Source: Paraburkholderia phenazinium (GTDB taxonomy: Bacteria > Pseudomonadota > Gammaproteobacteria > Burkholderiales > Burkholderiaceae). Taken from it: a stretch of 64,000 nucleotides of DNA. Below are positions 41,114 to 49,024 of this stretch, piece by piece (positions within the stretch are counted from its first letter, which is position 1; the number at the start of each line of letters is the position of its first letter). The notes below the pieces were generated by a model, which ran no database searches, had not been told where the DNA came from, and saw nothing but the letters and a program-made list of their open reading frames with translations. Location of the stretch: assembly GCF_900100735.1 (NCBI RefSeq), contig NZ_FNCJ01000006.1:1-64000 (forward strand), written 5' to 3'. The position numbers and the translations under genes were made by a program.

Positions 41114-41590
41114 TCAGCTGACGGAATGGATGCCCGATTGCTGATAATTCTGGATGCCAACCTTGTCGATCAATTCCAGGTTCGTCTCAAGCCAGTCGAT
41201 ATGCTCTTCTGTATCGTCGAGAATATGGGTGAGGATCTCACGTGAGACAAAGTCCCGCACCGTCTCGCAGTAAGCAATGGCTTCCTTACAGGTTGCCTGC
41301 GAAACCTGCTCAAGCTTGAGATCGCACTCAAGTACCTCTTTCGTGTCCTCGCCAATCAGCAACTTACCCAGGTCCTGCAGGTTGGGTAGGCTGTCCAGCA
41401 CGAGGATGCGCTCGATCAACAGGTCTGCGTGCTTCATCTCGCCAATCGATTCGTCATACTCATGCTTCTCAAGGCTTTTTAGGCCCCAGTTGCCATACAT
41501 TCGCGAGTGCAGAAAGTACTGATTGATTGCGGTGAGTTCGTTCTTCAACTGCGCGTTCAGATATTCGACAACCTTGGGGTCCCCTTGCAT
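41114..41590 (-). CDS. bfr: Bacterioferritin
   Basis: 158 aa, family length. Stores iron in a 24-subunit shell with haem between subunit pairs. Haem ligand Met52 is present, as are ferroxidase ligands Glu18, Glu51, His54, Glu94 and His130. The position of Glu127 reads Thr (DDTEEH), with Glu at 128 and 129. ATG at 41590 has GGAGG 5 nt upstream, so the frame to 41647 is trimmed. It is a single gene with no ferredoxin (bfd) neighbour in view. Confidence 0.95.
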   Translation of the reverse strand: MQGDPKVVEYLNAQLKNELTAINQYFLHSRMYGNWGLKSLEKHEYDESIGEMKHADLLIERILVLDSLPNLQDLGKLLIGEDTKEVLECDLKLEQVSQATCKEAIAYCETVRDFVSREILTHILDDTEEHIDWLETNLELIDKVGIQNYQQSGIHSVS

Positions 41591-41787
41591 ATAGCCTCCG
41601 TGACGGGTTGCACCCCGGGCTAACAGCGAGGGGCGTTGCGCAAGCATCCTGAATTGTCTTTAGCATATGCCACTATTTGTTGCATCGCCATTCGACGGAG
41701 TGCTGCGCGAGTTGCTGGGCAAGCGCAAGCCGTTCTGTTTCTACCGGTCCATAAGCTGGCCCCAAAGCCACGGCACTCCACGCACGA

Positions 41788-42216
41788 TTAGCGCTTGAAG
41801 ATGACCTTCGTCGTTTCGAAGTCGATCGGCGCCGAGGTGTGCTCGTGAACGACCTTCCACCCGTCGCCCTTCCTGGCGAGCGTAACCGTCAGCCGATTGT
41901 CCAGTGAGCGCAACTCCACGCCGTCGGCGCTTACCGCTTTGTACGTCACAAACGCGTGAAGCACGGCGAGGTCCTGCGTGACGATCGTTTGCACGTTGCT
42001 GAAATCCACCACGACGCGCCCGGTACCCAGCGAGCCGAACCAACGCGCCGCCATCTCCCGCCAGGACGCAATGCCGTTATACGACCACACACCCCACATG
42101 TCGAAGATCTGCACTTCCTGGTCGTATAGCGCGACGAACGCGTCCACGTCTTTTGCGAACACTGCGGCTTTGTAGTCCTCCAGAACCTGCAGGATCGGAT
42201 TGTCGAGTTTGCTCAC
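41788..42216 (-). CDS. SnoaL/NTF2-like protein
   Basis: 142 aa. A compact alpha+beta cone fold of the SnoaL/DUF4440 type is suggested by the helical start LEDYKAAVFAKDVDAFVALYDQEV and the closing strand pattern GDGWKVVHEHTSAPID. Such proteins are small isomerase-like enzymes or ligand binders in the cytoplasm; no catalytic residue can be assigned. Last intact chromosomal gene before the mobile element; divergent from the mutS start. Confidence 0.8.
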   Translation of the reverse strand: MSKLDNPILQVLEDYKAAVFAKDVDAFVALYDQEVQIFDMWGVWSYNGIASWREMAARWFGSLGTGRVVVDFSNVQTIVTQDLAVLHAFVTYKAVSADGVELRSLDNRLTVTLARKGDGWKVVHEHTSAPIDFETTKVIFKR

Positions 42217-42498
42217 TTTGTGTTTTCTCCTGATCTGGATGGCGATGGCGGCTGGAGCGCGGGGGGACGGCTAATCCAATGCGCCTGGCCGGGTGATTTC
42301 AAAGCTACGACGATCGACAGGTTGCAAGATCGACGTCTGATAATGAAAGTTTGCGAGATCGCGATTGGCGCATTGTCAAATCTCGCTGCGCTCTCAGGCA
42401 ACTCACCCACCGCAGATTGGCCATCCGGCCAGGGTTCAATCCGCCCGGCGGCGGGTTAAACTCACGCCCTGAACAGCTAACGCAAGAAGACACTCAGG

Positions 42499-42594
42499 AT
42501 GGGCATTCAAACCGCAGCGGCCAACGACGTCGCACAACACACGCCGATGATGCAGCATTATCAGGGTGTAGAACGAACACCTCTTTGTTTATAA
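42499..42594 (+). pseudogene. mutS: 5' fragment of mutS, interrupted by the mobile element
   Basis: The frame starts MGIQTAAANDVAQHTPMMQ, which I recognise from memory as the amino terminus of Burkholderiaceae MutS, where QHTPMMQQYLRIK normally follows. Agreement ends at codon 19-20 (about 42556); the frame then reads HYQGVERTP and stops at 42592-42594. The mismatch-repair gene is thus cut, or its remainder lies beyond the right end of the element. Its place after the trmJ/suhB/lplT group fits my memory of gene order in this family. A search with the DNA right of the element would settle it. Confidence 0.72.
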
Positions 42595-42872
42595 GGCTTC
42601 CAGCCTGTATGCCCAGGTCAGGTCTACAGGCCTGATACGCCGGGCATACTTCTCGATGCGGGCTATTGATGGCAAAACGCCCGGCCTGGTTTGCGGTCAC
42701 CGCCCTCGTTTCCCCCTCCTTTCGAACCGGTATGCACCGCACCGTTGGGCATACTTCAGTACCCTCGGAACCTCGGCCGCGTGCACTGGCGGGTTGCTGA
42801 TCAGCGCGCGGTGGCGCTCTACCGCCGAATGCTCGGGTACTATCAGCGGCTCCCTGAACCAACGATGCCGCC
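42556..42872. mobile_element. Left end of integrated element
   Basis: From about 42556 the sequence ceases to match MutS. An imperfect dyad GGTGT-N7-ACACC (42565-42581) could be a recombinase core. The string GGGCATAC occurs in direct orientation at 42642-42649 and 42747-42754 and inverted as GTATGCCC at 42607-42614, like arm-type recombinase sites. No gene is supported here. The whole element runs from here past 64000. Confidence 0.55.
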
Positions 42873-43385
42873 ATGCCCATCGACAACTGCACCCACACGT
42901 TCGCCGAACTGTCCGCCACCGTCCTGCCCGGTCACCTGGAACGGCTGAAGACCGCCCTGCAATCGCCCCTGCCCGCCACCACGTTCGTGAACTTCAAGAG
43001 CGCCTCGCGTGAGGCCCTGAAGAAGGTCGAACGCACCACCGACTTCCCAGGCTGCTACGTGTTTCTGGACAAGGATCGCCCGGTCTACGTCGGGATCTCC
43101 CGCAGCGTGGTCAAACGGCTGGTGCAGCACCTGAACTACGAATCGCACTTCACCGCCAGCCTGGTTTACAAGATGGCCAGCGAGGACTTCCCGCATGAAA
43201 TGAAGCGGGACCAGGCGATGAAAGACGAGCAGTTCCGCGAGGTGTTCCTGACCGCCCAGGGGCGCCTGCGCGAAATGTCCGTGGCCTTCGTCCAGATCGA
43301 CAACGATCTGGAGCTGTACCTGTTCGAAGTGATGGCGTCGATGCACCTTGACACCGACGTGTGGAACACCTTCCGCACGCATTGA
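42873..43385 (+). CDS. GIY-YIG-domain protein
   Basis: 170 aa. Residues about 57-90 show the GIY-YIG nuclease start GCYVFLDKDRPVYVGISRS and an Arg in KRLVQHL. The late Glu of the fold may be in LELYLFEVMA. N-terminal 50 residues are helical with no match. These domains cut DNA in homing enzymes, repair and anti-phage proteins; target unknown here. First gene inside the element. The ATG at 42873 lacks a strong ribosome site. Confidence 0.75.
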   Translation: MPIDNCTHTFAELSATVLPGHLERLKTALQSPLPATTFVNFKSASREALKKVERTTDFPGCYVFLDKDRPVYVGISRSVVKRLVQHLNYESHFTASLVYKMASEDFPHEMKRDQAMKDEQFREVFLTAQGRLREMSVAFVQIDNDLELYLFEVMASMHLDTDVWNTFRTH

Positions 43386-43526
43386 CCTCCGTGGGTGCGA
43401 CGCACACACGCTGATGACACATCGGTATGTGCGCATCAAGGCATTCCCCTGGGCGCCACGCCCTCCGCGGCGGCCTGCAGCCTGGCTATACTGTCTAACC
43501 ATAAGAACAGACCGCCCGGGGGCAGG

Positions 43527-44534
43527 ATGAGAGACCCATCAAAACGCCAGCGCGTATGCCTGGCTGTATGCCTGCCGGTGATCGCCGGCACCGCCCTGCT
43601 TCTCGCGGGGTGCGGGGATCGCTCCGTGTCGGGCACGTACGTGTCGCACACCGCGAACGACGCCACGCTGCTGCAGATCACGGAAACGCCCGACCATCGG
43701 TTCACCGGGACCACCCGGAACGTGTCGTTGAACAACGATGGGACGCTCGCATCGAGCGCGGCCAACGTCGTCGGCTCGGTGGACGGGACAAGCCTCACCC
43801 TGACCGTGCAGGCCACGCCGTTTCCAGTTGGGCAGAACTTTGGCGGGACGGTGACCAGCACCGGCATCGATCTGACGATCGCCCGGGGTGCCCAAACCGG
43901 GGTCGAGCATTTCGTCAAAGGCGAGACCGCCGATTTCGACGCCGTGGTGTACCAGCTCAACCAAGCCGGGATCCCCGTGATCGCAGCCCGACAACGTGGC
44001 CAGCAGGTGGATCAGCTCAACCGTCAGGTCAACGCCCTCACGCAGGACCTGAACGCGTTCGTCGTCCGTGCGCACGACAAGATCGACAAGTGGCCCCGGG
44101 CCACGGTGTACTACACCCACGCCGTCGAGGTCGAGCAGGCCAAGCTCGAGCGCGCGCAGCACCTGGCCGCGACGGGCAACAACGTCGCCCAAGGGCAAGC
44201 CGGCGTGATGGTGAGCCAGATGGGCGTGGACAAGGCGCAGATCTCGATCACCGACGACAACATCGCCCAGGCGGAGAAGGACGAAGCGTCCCGCGAGGTC
44301 GCGCTCAACGCCGCCATCGCACGATGGAACGCCACCTGCCTGGACGGGCACGACGTCAAACCGGGCGATCTGATCCCCGATCAGGGACCGTGCAAGGGGC
44401 TGGTGAGCGCGGTGGCTGCGTACCACGCGGTGCTGCCTCCGCTGCACAACGCCCTCGTGACCCTGGCCCAGGCCAAAACCCACGGCAACGAGCAGCTCGC
44501 GACCATCTGGCGTGCTGCGGACAACGTGCACTGA
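43527..44534 (+). CDS. Lipoprotein with coiled-coil C-terminal half
   Basis: 335 aa. Signal peptide with lipobox LLLAGC (Cys near 29) predicts lipid anchoring. Residues about 30-125 are Thr/Ser/Gly-rich beta (GTYVSHTANDATLLQI...), and 130-335 are helical with heptads around QQVDQLNRQVNALTQDLN. Not recognised by family. ATG at 43527 with a purine-rich site upstream. The next gene starts 26 nt downstream, so the two are likely co-transcribed; membrane topology of both suggests an envelope role. Confidence 0.75.
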   Translation: MRDPSKRQRVCLAVCLPVIAGTALLLAGCGDRSVSGTYVSHTANDATLLQITETPDHRFTGTTRNVSLNNDGTLASSAANVVGSVDGTSLTLTVQATPFPVGQNFGGTVTSTGIDLTIARGAQTGVEHFVKGETADFDAVVYQLNQAGIPVIAARQRGQQVDQLNRQVNALTQDLNAFVVRAHDKIDKWPRATVYYTHAVEVEQAKLERAQHLAATGNNVAQGQAGVMVSQMGVDKAQISITDDNIAQAEKDEASREVALNAAIARWNATCLDGHDVKPGDLIPDQGPCKGLVSAVAAYHAVLPPLHNALVTLAQAKTHGNEQLATIWRAADNVH

Positions 44535-44560
44535 ACACCGTTCCCCCTCCGGAGGTCGAT

Positions 44561-45484
44561 GTGGAAGGTTACGTGTACGTCATGTCGAACCAGGCCATGC
44601 CCGGCCTGGTGAAGGTCGGCTTCACCACCGGGACGCCCGACGAGCGCGCCGCGCAGCTCAAGAGCACCGGCGTCCCCCACCGTCCCACGGTGGAGTTTTA
44701 CGTGCAGGTGCCGGACGCCCGTGCCGTTGAACGGGAGGCGCACCTGCGCCTGCGCCAGCACAAGGAAGCCAAGGAGTGGTTCCGCTGCTCCCGGGAGGTC
44801 GCGATCGCCGCGGTCAAGCGCTCCGCCGGGGTGGTCCAGAAAAACGAGTTCTCCAGGCCCGCCCAGGAAAAGCTCCGCGAGGCCGAGCTGTCGGCGTACC
44901 GCGACAAGGCCGAAGCCCAGCGCCAGGCGAAGGTTGAAGAGGAACGCAAGGCCGCGCTGCGCGTGGAGGTGGAAAACAAGCACTACCGGACCATCCAGCA
45001 GCTTGGCGACGCCCCCGGTTACCTGGCCTTTTGGGCCGGCACGTCGGCGGTGGCCTGCGTCGGCCTGGCCATCGGCACCCACCTGTCCGATGCGGGCATC
45101 GTGCTGGGTGGCATCGTTCTCGCCGCCCTTCCCGCGGTGATCCTCAAGGAGTGGGCCGACGGCCGCAAGCGAAAGGCGAAGCCCTACCTCGATGCTGTCG
45201 CACGACGGCAGGCCGATCTCGATGCGATCGACCGTACGCCACCACCCCGGTCGACTCCGAAACCGTCGGCCTCCGCCCCATCATCGCCCGGCGGGGTCAG
45301 CGCTGCCGTGGCCCCGAAGGCCGGGGCGTCGGTCCGTGCCACGGCACCGGCTGCGCCCCCTGCCCGGTTGATCCACGGCGATTACACCGTGGATCAACCC
45401 ACCATGCCGATCGCCCAGGACAAGTCCCCCGAGCAACGCGCACGGGAACGCGCGGCACGCAAGGCCAACGATCCTTCCGGCTGA
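44561..45484 (+). CDS. T5orf172/GIY-YIG-type protein with two membrane helices
   Basis: 307 aa. The N-terminal domain (about 1-90) is the T5orf172 branch of GIY-YIG: YVYVMSNQAMPGLVKVGFTT, AAQLKSTGVPHRPTVEFYVQ, AREAHLRL-like helix and KEWFRCS. A charged coiled-coil (about 95-145), two hydrophobic helices (about 155-205) and a Pro/Ala-rich tail follow. GTG at 44561 is the start: GGAGG lies 5 nt before. A membrane-tethered nuclease-like fold is unusual. It could act on incoming DNA, which is inference. Confidence 0.75.
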   Translation: MEGYVYVMSNQAMPGLVKVGFTTGTPDERAAQLKSTGVPHRPTVEFYVQVPDARAVEREAHLRLRQHKEAKEWFRCSREVAIAAVKRSAGVVQKNEFSRPAQEKLREAELSAYRDKAEAQRQAKVEEERKAALRVEVENKHYRTIQQLGDAPGYLAFWAGTSAVACVGLAIGTHLSDAGIVLGGIVLAALPAVILKEWADGRKRKAKPYLDAVARRQADLDAIDRTPPPRSTPKPSASAPSSPGGVSAAVAPKAGASVRATAPAAPPARLIHGDYTVDQPTMPIAQDKSPEQRARERAARKANDPSG

Positions 45485-45491
45485 GGTCAGG

Positions 45492-45507
45492 CCGTGCGGT
45501 GGCACGG
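45492..45507. repeat. CCGTGC-N4-GCACGG palindrome (perfect)
   Basis: Perfect copy of the element-wide palindrome, 7 bp after the stop of the T5orf172 gene. The stretch 45485-45688 has no supported gene. Confidence 0.65.
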
Positions 45508-45688
45508 GTTGTGGGCCACGCTTCTGCCGTTCCGGACCACCCACCTGGCCGCGTCCGCGCCCGGCCGACCCGCCTTCGGCCTTTGCGCCGTCGGCACCAC
45601 CGCTGGTCTTGACCCGCGAGCGCGCAGCGGGGTTTCAACCGGGGCCACAGGCCCAGGGGTTGCGACGCATCCGAGCCGATCCACCCAT

Positions 45689-45718
45689 GAAAAAGGCCCA
45701 CCGTTTCCGATGGGCCTG
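45689..45718 (-). terminator. Terminator after the small membrane-protein gene
   Basis: Stem AGGCCCA/TGGGCCT with a T-run on the minus strand, 34 bp downstream of the stop at 45752. Confidence 0.8.
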
Positions 45719-45751
45719 GTCTCTTCCGCAGCACTTCCGTGATCGTGATGG

Positions 45752-46213
45752 TCAGCGCCCCATCGCTACGTTCTGCTCCGCAGCGCCTTGTTGCGCTGTC
45801 GAGTTCAGCGGCCGTGGCCGGAACGTCGCGATCGTCCGTATGCCGTTGAGCGCCCCGAGATCGAACCAGCCAAAAAGGATCAACCCGACCCATCCCAGGC
45901 TCGCTCCGTTGAGGATTCCTCCGATGGAGATGGCCACGGCGATCGTGGACACGAGGGCGGCGAGGATGAACCCGAACAGGCTGTTCGTGTGGACCCTGCC
46001 GTCGTCTGCAGCGACAGCGACCAGAATCTTCATGAACGCGAACGAGCATATCCCCAGGGCCACTTCATCCCCCACCGCCAGGTAACTGCCAATCCGTGGG
46101 TGAATCCTCAGGTTGAAGACCTGCTGCTTCCCCACCTCCACCACGCTTCGTTTGACGTAACGTCCGGCCAGGTAACCGTCCCCGATAAGCTCTAACCTTC
46201 CTTCAACACGCAT
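45752..46213 (-). CDS. Hypothetical membrane protein
   Basis: 153 aa, not recognised. The N-terminal 60 residues are soluble, beta-like (RVEGRLELIGDGYLAGRYVK). Two or three hydrophobic helices follow (about 55-75, 87-108 and 112-130), and the C-terminus is Gln/Ala-rich. ATG at 46213 has AAGGGGG upstream, preferred over the frame to 46348. Divergent from the XRE regulator, sharing a 197-bp control region. Confidence 0.65.
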   Translation of the reverse strand: MRVEGRLELIGDGYLAGRYVKRSVVEVGKQQVFNLRIHPRIGSYLAVGDEVALGICSFAFMKILVAVAADDGRVHTNSLFGFILAALVSTIAVAISIGGILNGASLGWVGLILFGWFDLGALNGIRTIATFRPRPLNSTAQQGAAEQNVAMGR

Positions 46214-46377
46214 TTCAACCCCCTTCTTCTTGTTCAATAGGCCCGATGAAAACGGCCGGGCAGCGCCGCGGTACGGGTTACAGCGAGTATTTTTCGCGGA
46301 AACCCGGCCTAAAATACAGGTTGGATCATGGAACGCAGTTTGCGTCATCTACAAAAATAAAGCTAGACGCCACACTT

Positions 46378-46396
46378 CACGTCATGGAATGACGTG
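46378..46396. promoter_or_regulatory. Perfect operator-like palindrome upstream of the XRE gene
   Basis: CACGTCAT-GGA-ATGACGTG, an 8-bp inverted repeat with 3-bp spacer ending 14 bp before the XRE start codon. Position and symmetry suit an autoregulatory operator for the dimeric XRE protein; it could also affect the divergent gene. It differs from the element-wide palindrome. Confidence 0.65.
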
Positions 46397-46410
46397 CATT
46401 AGGAGTGGTC

Positions 46411-46782
46411 GTGGTGAAAGCGGTGGACGAGCAGAACGCCAGGGAAATGGTCCGGGGGATCGGACCTCGCCTGGCCGGCGTTCGAAAGGAGCGCGGCTGG
46501 ACCCAGGCGGTCCTCGCCGGCATGTTGGGGCTGGAAAAGGAGAGCGTCAGCCGGCTGGAAACGGGCCAGGTCGCGATGAGCATCGAACGGCTCGTTTTGT
46601 TTTGCGAGGCGTTGGACGTCAGCGTCGAGGAAATCCTGACCTCCGCCTCGGTTCATCCCACCGACTCCGCCCGCTCCCTGATCGCGTCGTTGAAAGGGCT
46701 CCCTCCAGCCCAGCGGGCGATCGTTTTGAAGACGGCCCAGCATTTGGCCGCGCTGCTCAAAAAAGAGCAGCACGACGAGTAG
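46411..46782 (+). CDS. XRE-family helix-turn-helix regulator
   Basis: About 123 aa. Residues about 20-75 are a Cro/CI-type HTH: LAGVRKERGWTQAVLAGMLGLEKESVSRLETGQVAMSIERL. The C-terminal 45 residues are helical, probably for dimerisation. AGGAG at 46401-46405 points to GTG at 46411 or 46414; GTG at 46405 overlaps that site. The perfect palindrome just upstream is its likely operator. It may be the regulator of element genes, but whether it reads the CCGTGC-N4-GCACGG sites is unknown. Confidence 0.85.
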   Translation: MVKAVDEQNAREMVRGIGPRLAGVRKERGWTQAVLAGMLGLEKESVSRLETGQVAMSIERLVLFCEALDVSVEEILTSASVHPTDSARSLIASLKGLPPAQRAIVLKTAQHLAALLKKEQHDE

Positions 46783-46846
46783 CCTGCCCGGCTCGCCACC
46801 AACCGCGGTACCCTGAACGCTGGACGACGTTTTCCGGGAGGCGCGC

Positions 46847-47539
46847 ATGTGTGGACGGTACAGCCGCGGTCAGAAGGACCTCTTCTACGTCGAGCCGCTC
46901 ATGAGCGATTCGAACGACCCCCGGTTCAAAGGGCACCCGGATCTGTTCCACCCGAGCTGGAACGTGTCGCCCGGGAGCAAGCAACCGATCATCACCCCGG
47001 ACGGTCCGCGCCTGGAAACGTGGGGCTACCGGCCAGCCTGGGCCGTTGAGCGCAAGCAGAAAATGCTGATCAACGCGCGCCTGGACAAGTCCTCGTCCAG
47101 CGCCTGGAAATGGATGTGGAAATCGCACCGGGTCCTGGTGCCCTGCGATGGGTATTACGAGTGGACCGGGGAGCCCGGGCACAAGCAGCCATGGTTCATC
47201 CAGACCGCCGACGGTCCGCCCACGTATTTCGCAGGGCTGTCGAGCGTACGACCTGGCGCCACGCCCTCGGACGTGCCCGGCGTGGTGGACGGCTTCGTGA
47301 TCGTCACGGACGCCGCCACGGGTCTTCTGGGCGACGTGCACGACCGGCGCCCCCTCGTCCTCACGCTTGAGGAAGCGAAGGTCTGGCTCGATCCTGCGAC
47401 GACGTACGACGAGGCGGTGCATCTGGCGAACAACGCCACCAAACCTTCCGAAGCCTTCAAGTGGCACAAGGTCACGCCGGGCGTGAATCGCAGCGGTGGT
47501 GGCAACGACAGCCCCACGTTCAACGAACCGATCGAGTGA
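46847..47539 (+). CDS. SRAP-family protein (SOS response-associated peptidase, YedK/HMCES)
   Basis: 230 aa. After Met removal Cys2 (MCGRYS) is the catalytic residue that forms a stable link to abasic sites in single-stranded DNA. Other family blocks: RPAWAVE and INARLDK (DNA-binding Asn/Arg), PCDGYYEW with the active Glu, and the late His in VHDRRPLVL. Start ATG at 46847 with GGAGG upstream. On a conjugative element it could protect transferred single strands. 64 bp after the XRE gene. Confidence 0.93.
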   Translation: MCGRYSRGQKDLFYVEPLMSDSNDPRFKGHPDLFHPSWNVSPGSKQPIITPDGPRLETWGYRPAWAVERKQKMLINARLDKSSSSAWKWMWKSHRVLVPCDGYYEWTGEPGHKQPWFIQTADGPPTYFAGLSSVRPGATPSDVPGVVDGFVIVTDAATGLLGDVHDRRPLVLTLEEAKVWLDPATTYDEAVHLANNATKPSEAFKWHKVTPGVNRSGGGNDSPTFNEPIE

Positions 47540-47557
47540 CGATCAACCCATCCTGAA

Positions 47558-47587
47558 TGGAAAAAGGCCGGCGCCCAGGCCGGCCTT
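47558..47587 (+). terminator. Hairpin after the SRAP gene
   Basis: Stem AAGGCCGGC/GCCGGCCTT without a marked T-run, 18 bp after the stop; a probable terminator. Confidence 0.6.
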
Positions 47588-47736
47588 CCTCACGCTGCAG
47601 CGACCCTCACGGGCCTGTTCGCGCTGCTCACAAGACCATCGCATGCGCCGCGCCACCCTGTCAACGTTGGCAGGGTGGTCCGTCGCGTACCCATCGTGCT
47701 ACATTCCTACGACAACAGTTGCAAGGAATATGCCAG

Positions 47737-48273
47737 ATGGGTTTTGCGTTCATCCGGGAGGGGGACACGACCTCCCACGGGGGCCGCGTTCTCGCGTGCA
47801 CGCCCACCAACACGGTCGATGGCAAAGCGCTCGCGCTGCTCAACGACATGGTGTCCTGCCCGAAATGCGGCGGCGTCTACCCGATCGTCTCGGTCAAGCC
47901 CCTGGGCATGACCTTCGGTGGCCGTCCCGTCGCGTCCGAGGGTGACAAGACCGCGTGTGGGGCCACCCTGATCCCCTCCCAAGGCACGGCCACCGCCGAG
48001 CCGACCAGCGGTCCGGGTGGTGCGGGTGGTGCGGTGGGCGGCGGCAAGAGCGTTCTGCCCAGCTCGAGCCCCGACACGCCGCAACGAGGACGCTTTCAGG
48101 TGCTGGACGACACCACCCGCCAGCCGGTGCCCGGGCACCCCTACACGGTCACGTCCTCCGACGGGCAGACCGTTCAAGGCAAGACCGATTCCAACGGCTT
48201 CACGGACTGGCTCCAAGGGCACGAGGCCTCCTCGCTGACCTTCACCCATCCCGGGAGCGAGGGCGCAGCATGA
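47737..48273 (+). CDS. PAAR-domain type VI secretion spike protein with C-terminal TTR-like extension
   Basis: 178 aa. Residues 1-85 are a PAAR domain with GDTTSHGGRVL, SCPKCGGVYPI and EGDKTACGATLI (metal-binding His/Cys set). A Gly/Ser linker (90-120) leads to a transthyretin-like extension with FQVLDDTTRQPVPGHPYTV and GKTDSNGFTDW, common on effectors and adaptors loaded on VgrG. It should cap a T6SS spike and carry the next gene's product. It overlaps that gene by ATGA. Start ATG at 47737, AAGGA upstream. Confidence 0.92.
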   Translation: MGFAFIREGDTTSHGGRVLACTPTNTVDGKALALLNDMVSCPKCGGVYPIVSVKPLGMTFGGRPVASEGDKTACGATLIPSQGTATAEPTSGPGGAGGAVGGGKSVLPSSSPDTPQRGRFQVLDDTTRQPVPGHPYTVTSSDGQTVQGKTDSNGFTDWLQGHEASSLTFTHPGSEGAA

Positions 48274-49016
48274 GCGGTTACACCGGTAGCTCGGCCACGG
48301 GTGGCACGGCCGGTGGGGACGGGCAAACGACGCAAGTCGGGCTGAACAGGCGGCTCTCGCCGCAGGACCAACAGGTGCTCTGCGATGCGATGTGCAAGTG
48401 CAACCGGATGGGCGTGGCGACGGCCGACGGCAAGATCCGCAAGCAATCCTGCGTCGCCCAGCGGCTGAATGCCGCCAACGCGGTCTCGACCGCGACCACG
48501 GGGAGCCCGACGAAGTACCGGCCCGAGGTCGCGTACGACATGCGTCCTGCTCCCCCGGATCCTCCTGTGCCGATCATGAGTTCGACGAGCCCGCTCGAGC
48601 CGCATTCCTTCATCGGCGCATGGATCCAGAAATACTGGCCCGGGGGCAACGACGCCTACCAGGACGTCAAGGGCCAAGGCTACATCCGCCGGCCGGACGT
48701 GGTGATCGTGAACGATCCCTCGCAGCCGCCGGTGCAGTCGAACATCGCCACCGTGGTCGAAATGAAGTACCCGCCCGACACGCTCAGCCGTGGCCAGCAG
48801 GCGGACTACATCCGCATCGCCGGCGGGTCGAAAAAGTTTGTGACGATGACCCCGGCCGATTGCGGGTGCGGCGACGACGAGACGTCGGAGCAACCGTCCA
48901 CGGCCACGCAGTCCCAGTCCGCGAAGGACATTTTTGGGGATAATCTGTCCAGCGGATCCGGCAACGGGCTCCCCCCGATGTTGCCGCCGGTGCCCCCGGT
49001 TCCTGCCTTCCCCTGA
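48270..49016 (+). CDS. VRR-NUC nuclease effector (TseV-like)
   Basis: 248 aa. The N-terminal part has a Cys-rich block (LCDAMCKCNRM ... KQSCVAQRL) and YRPEVAYDM. The VRR-NUC PD-(D/E)XK core spans about 130-200: the Asp in RRPDVVIVND and the Glu-x-Lys in TVVEMKYPPD, then the Gln of RGQQADYIRIAG. Known T6SS effectors of this class (TseV) cut DNA in rival cells. It overlaps the PAAR gene by 4 nt and precedes the immunity gene by 8 nt. Not secreted by any visible signal; delivery via PAAR is inferred. Confidence 0.88.
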   Translation: MSGYTGSSATGGTAGGDGQTTQVGLNRRLSPQDQQVLCDAMCKCNRMGVATADGKIRKQSCVAQRLNAANAVSTATTGSPTKYRPEVAYDMRPAPPDPPVPIMSSTSPLEPHSFIGAWIQKYWPGGNDAYQDVKGQGYIRRPDVVIVNDPSQPPVQSNIATVVEMKYPPDTLSRGQQADYIRIAGGSKKFVTMTPADCGCGDDETSEQPSTATQSQSAKDIFGDNLSSGSGNGLPPMLPPVPPVPAFP

Positions 49017-49024
49017 GCACCACC

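Noticed and set aside
42217-42498. tRNA or tRNA fragment as attachment site near the element end
   Set aside because: No T-arm or acceptor pattern could be built; the junction falls within the mutS start instead.
43556-44560. Upstream extension of the T5orf172 frame by 335 codons
   Set aside because: It overlaps the lipoprotein gene out of frame; GGAGG and a GTG at 44561 define the real start.
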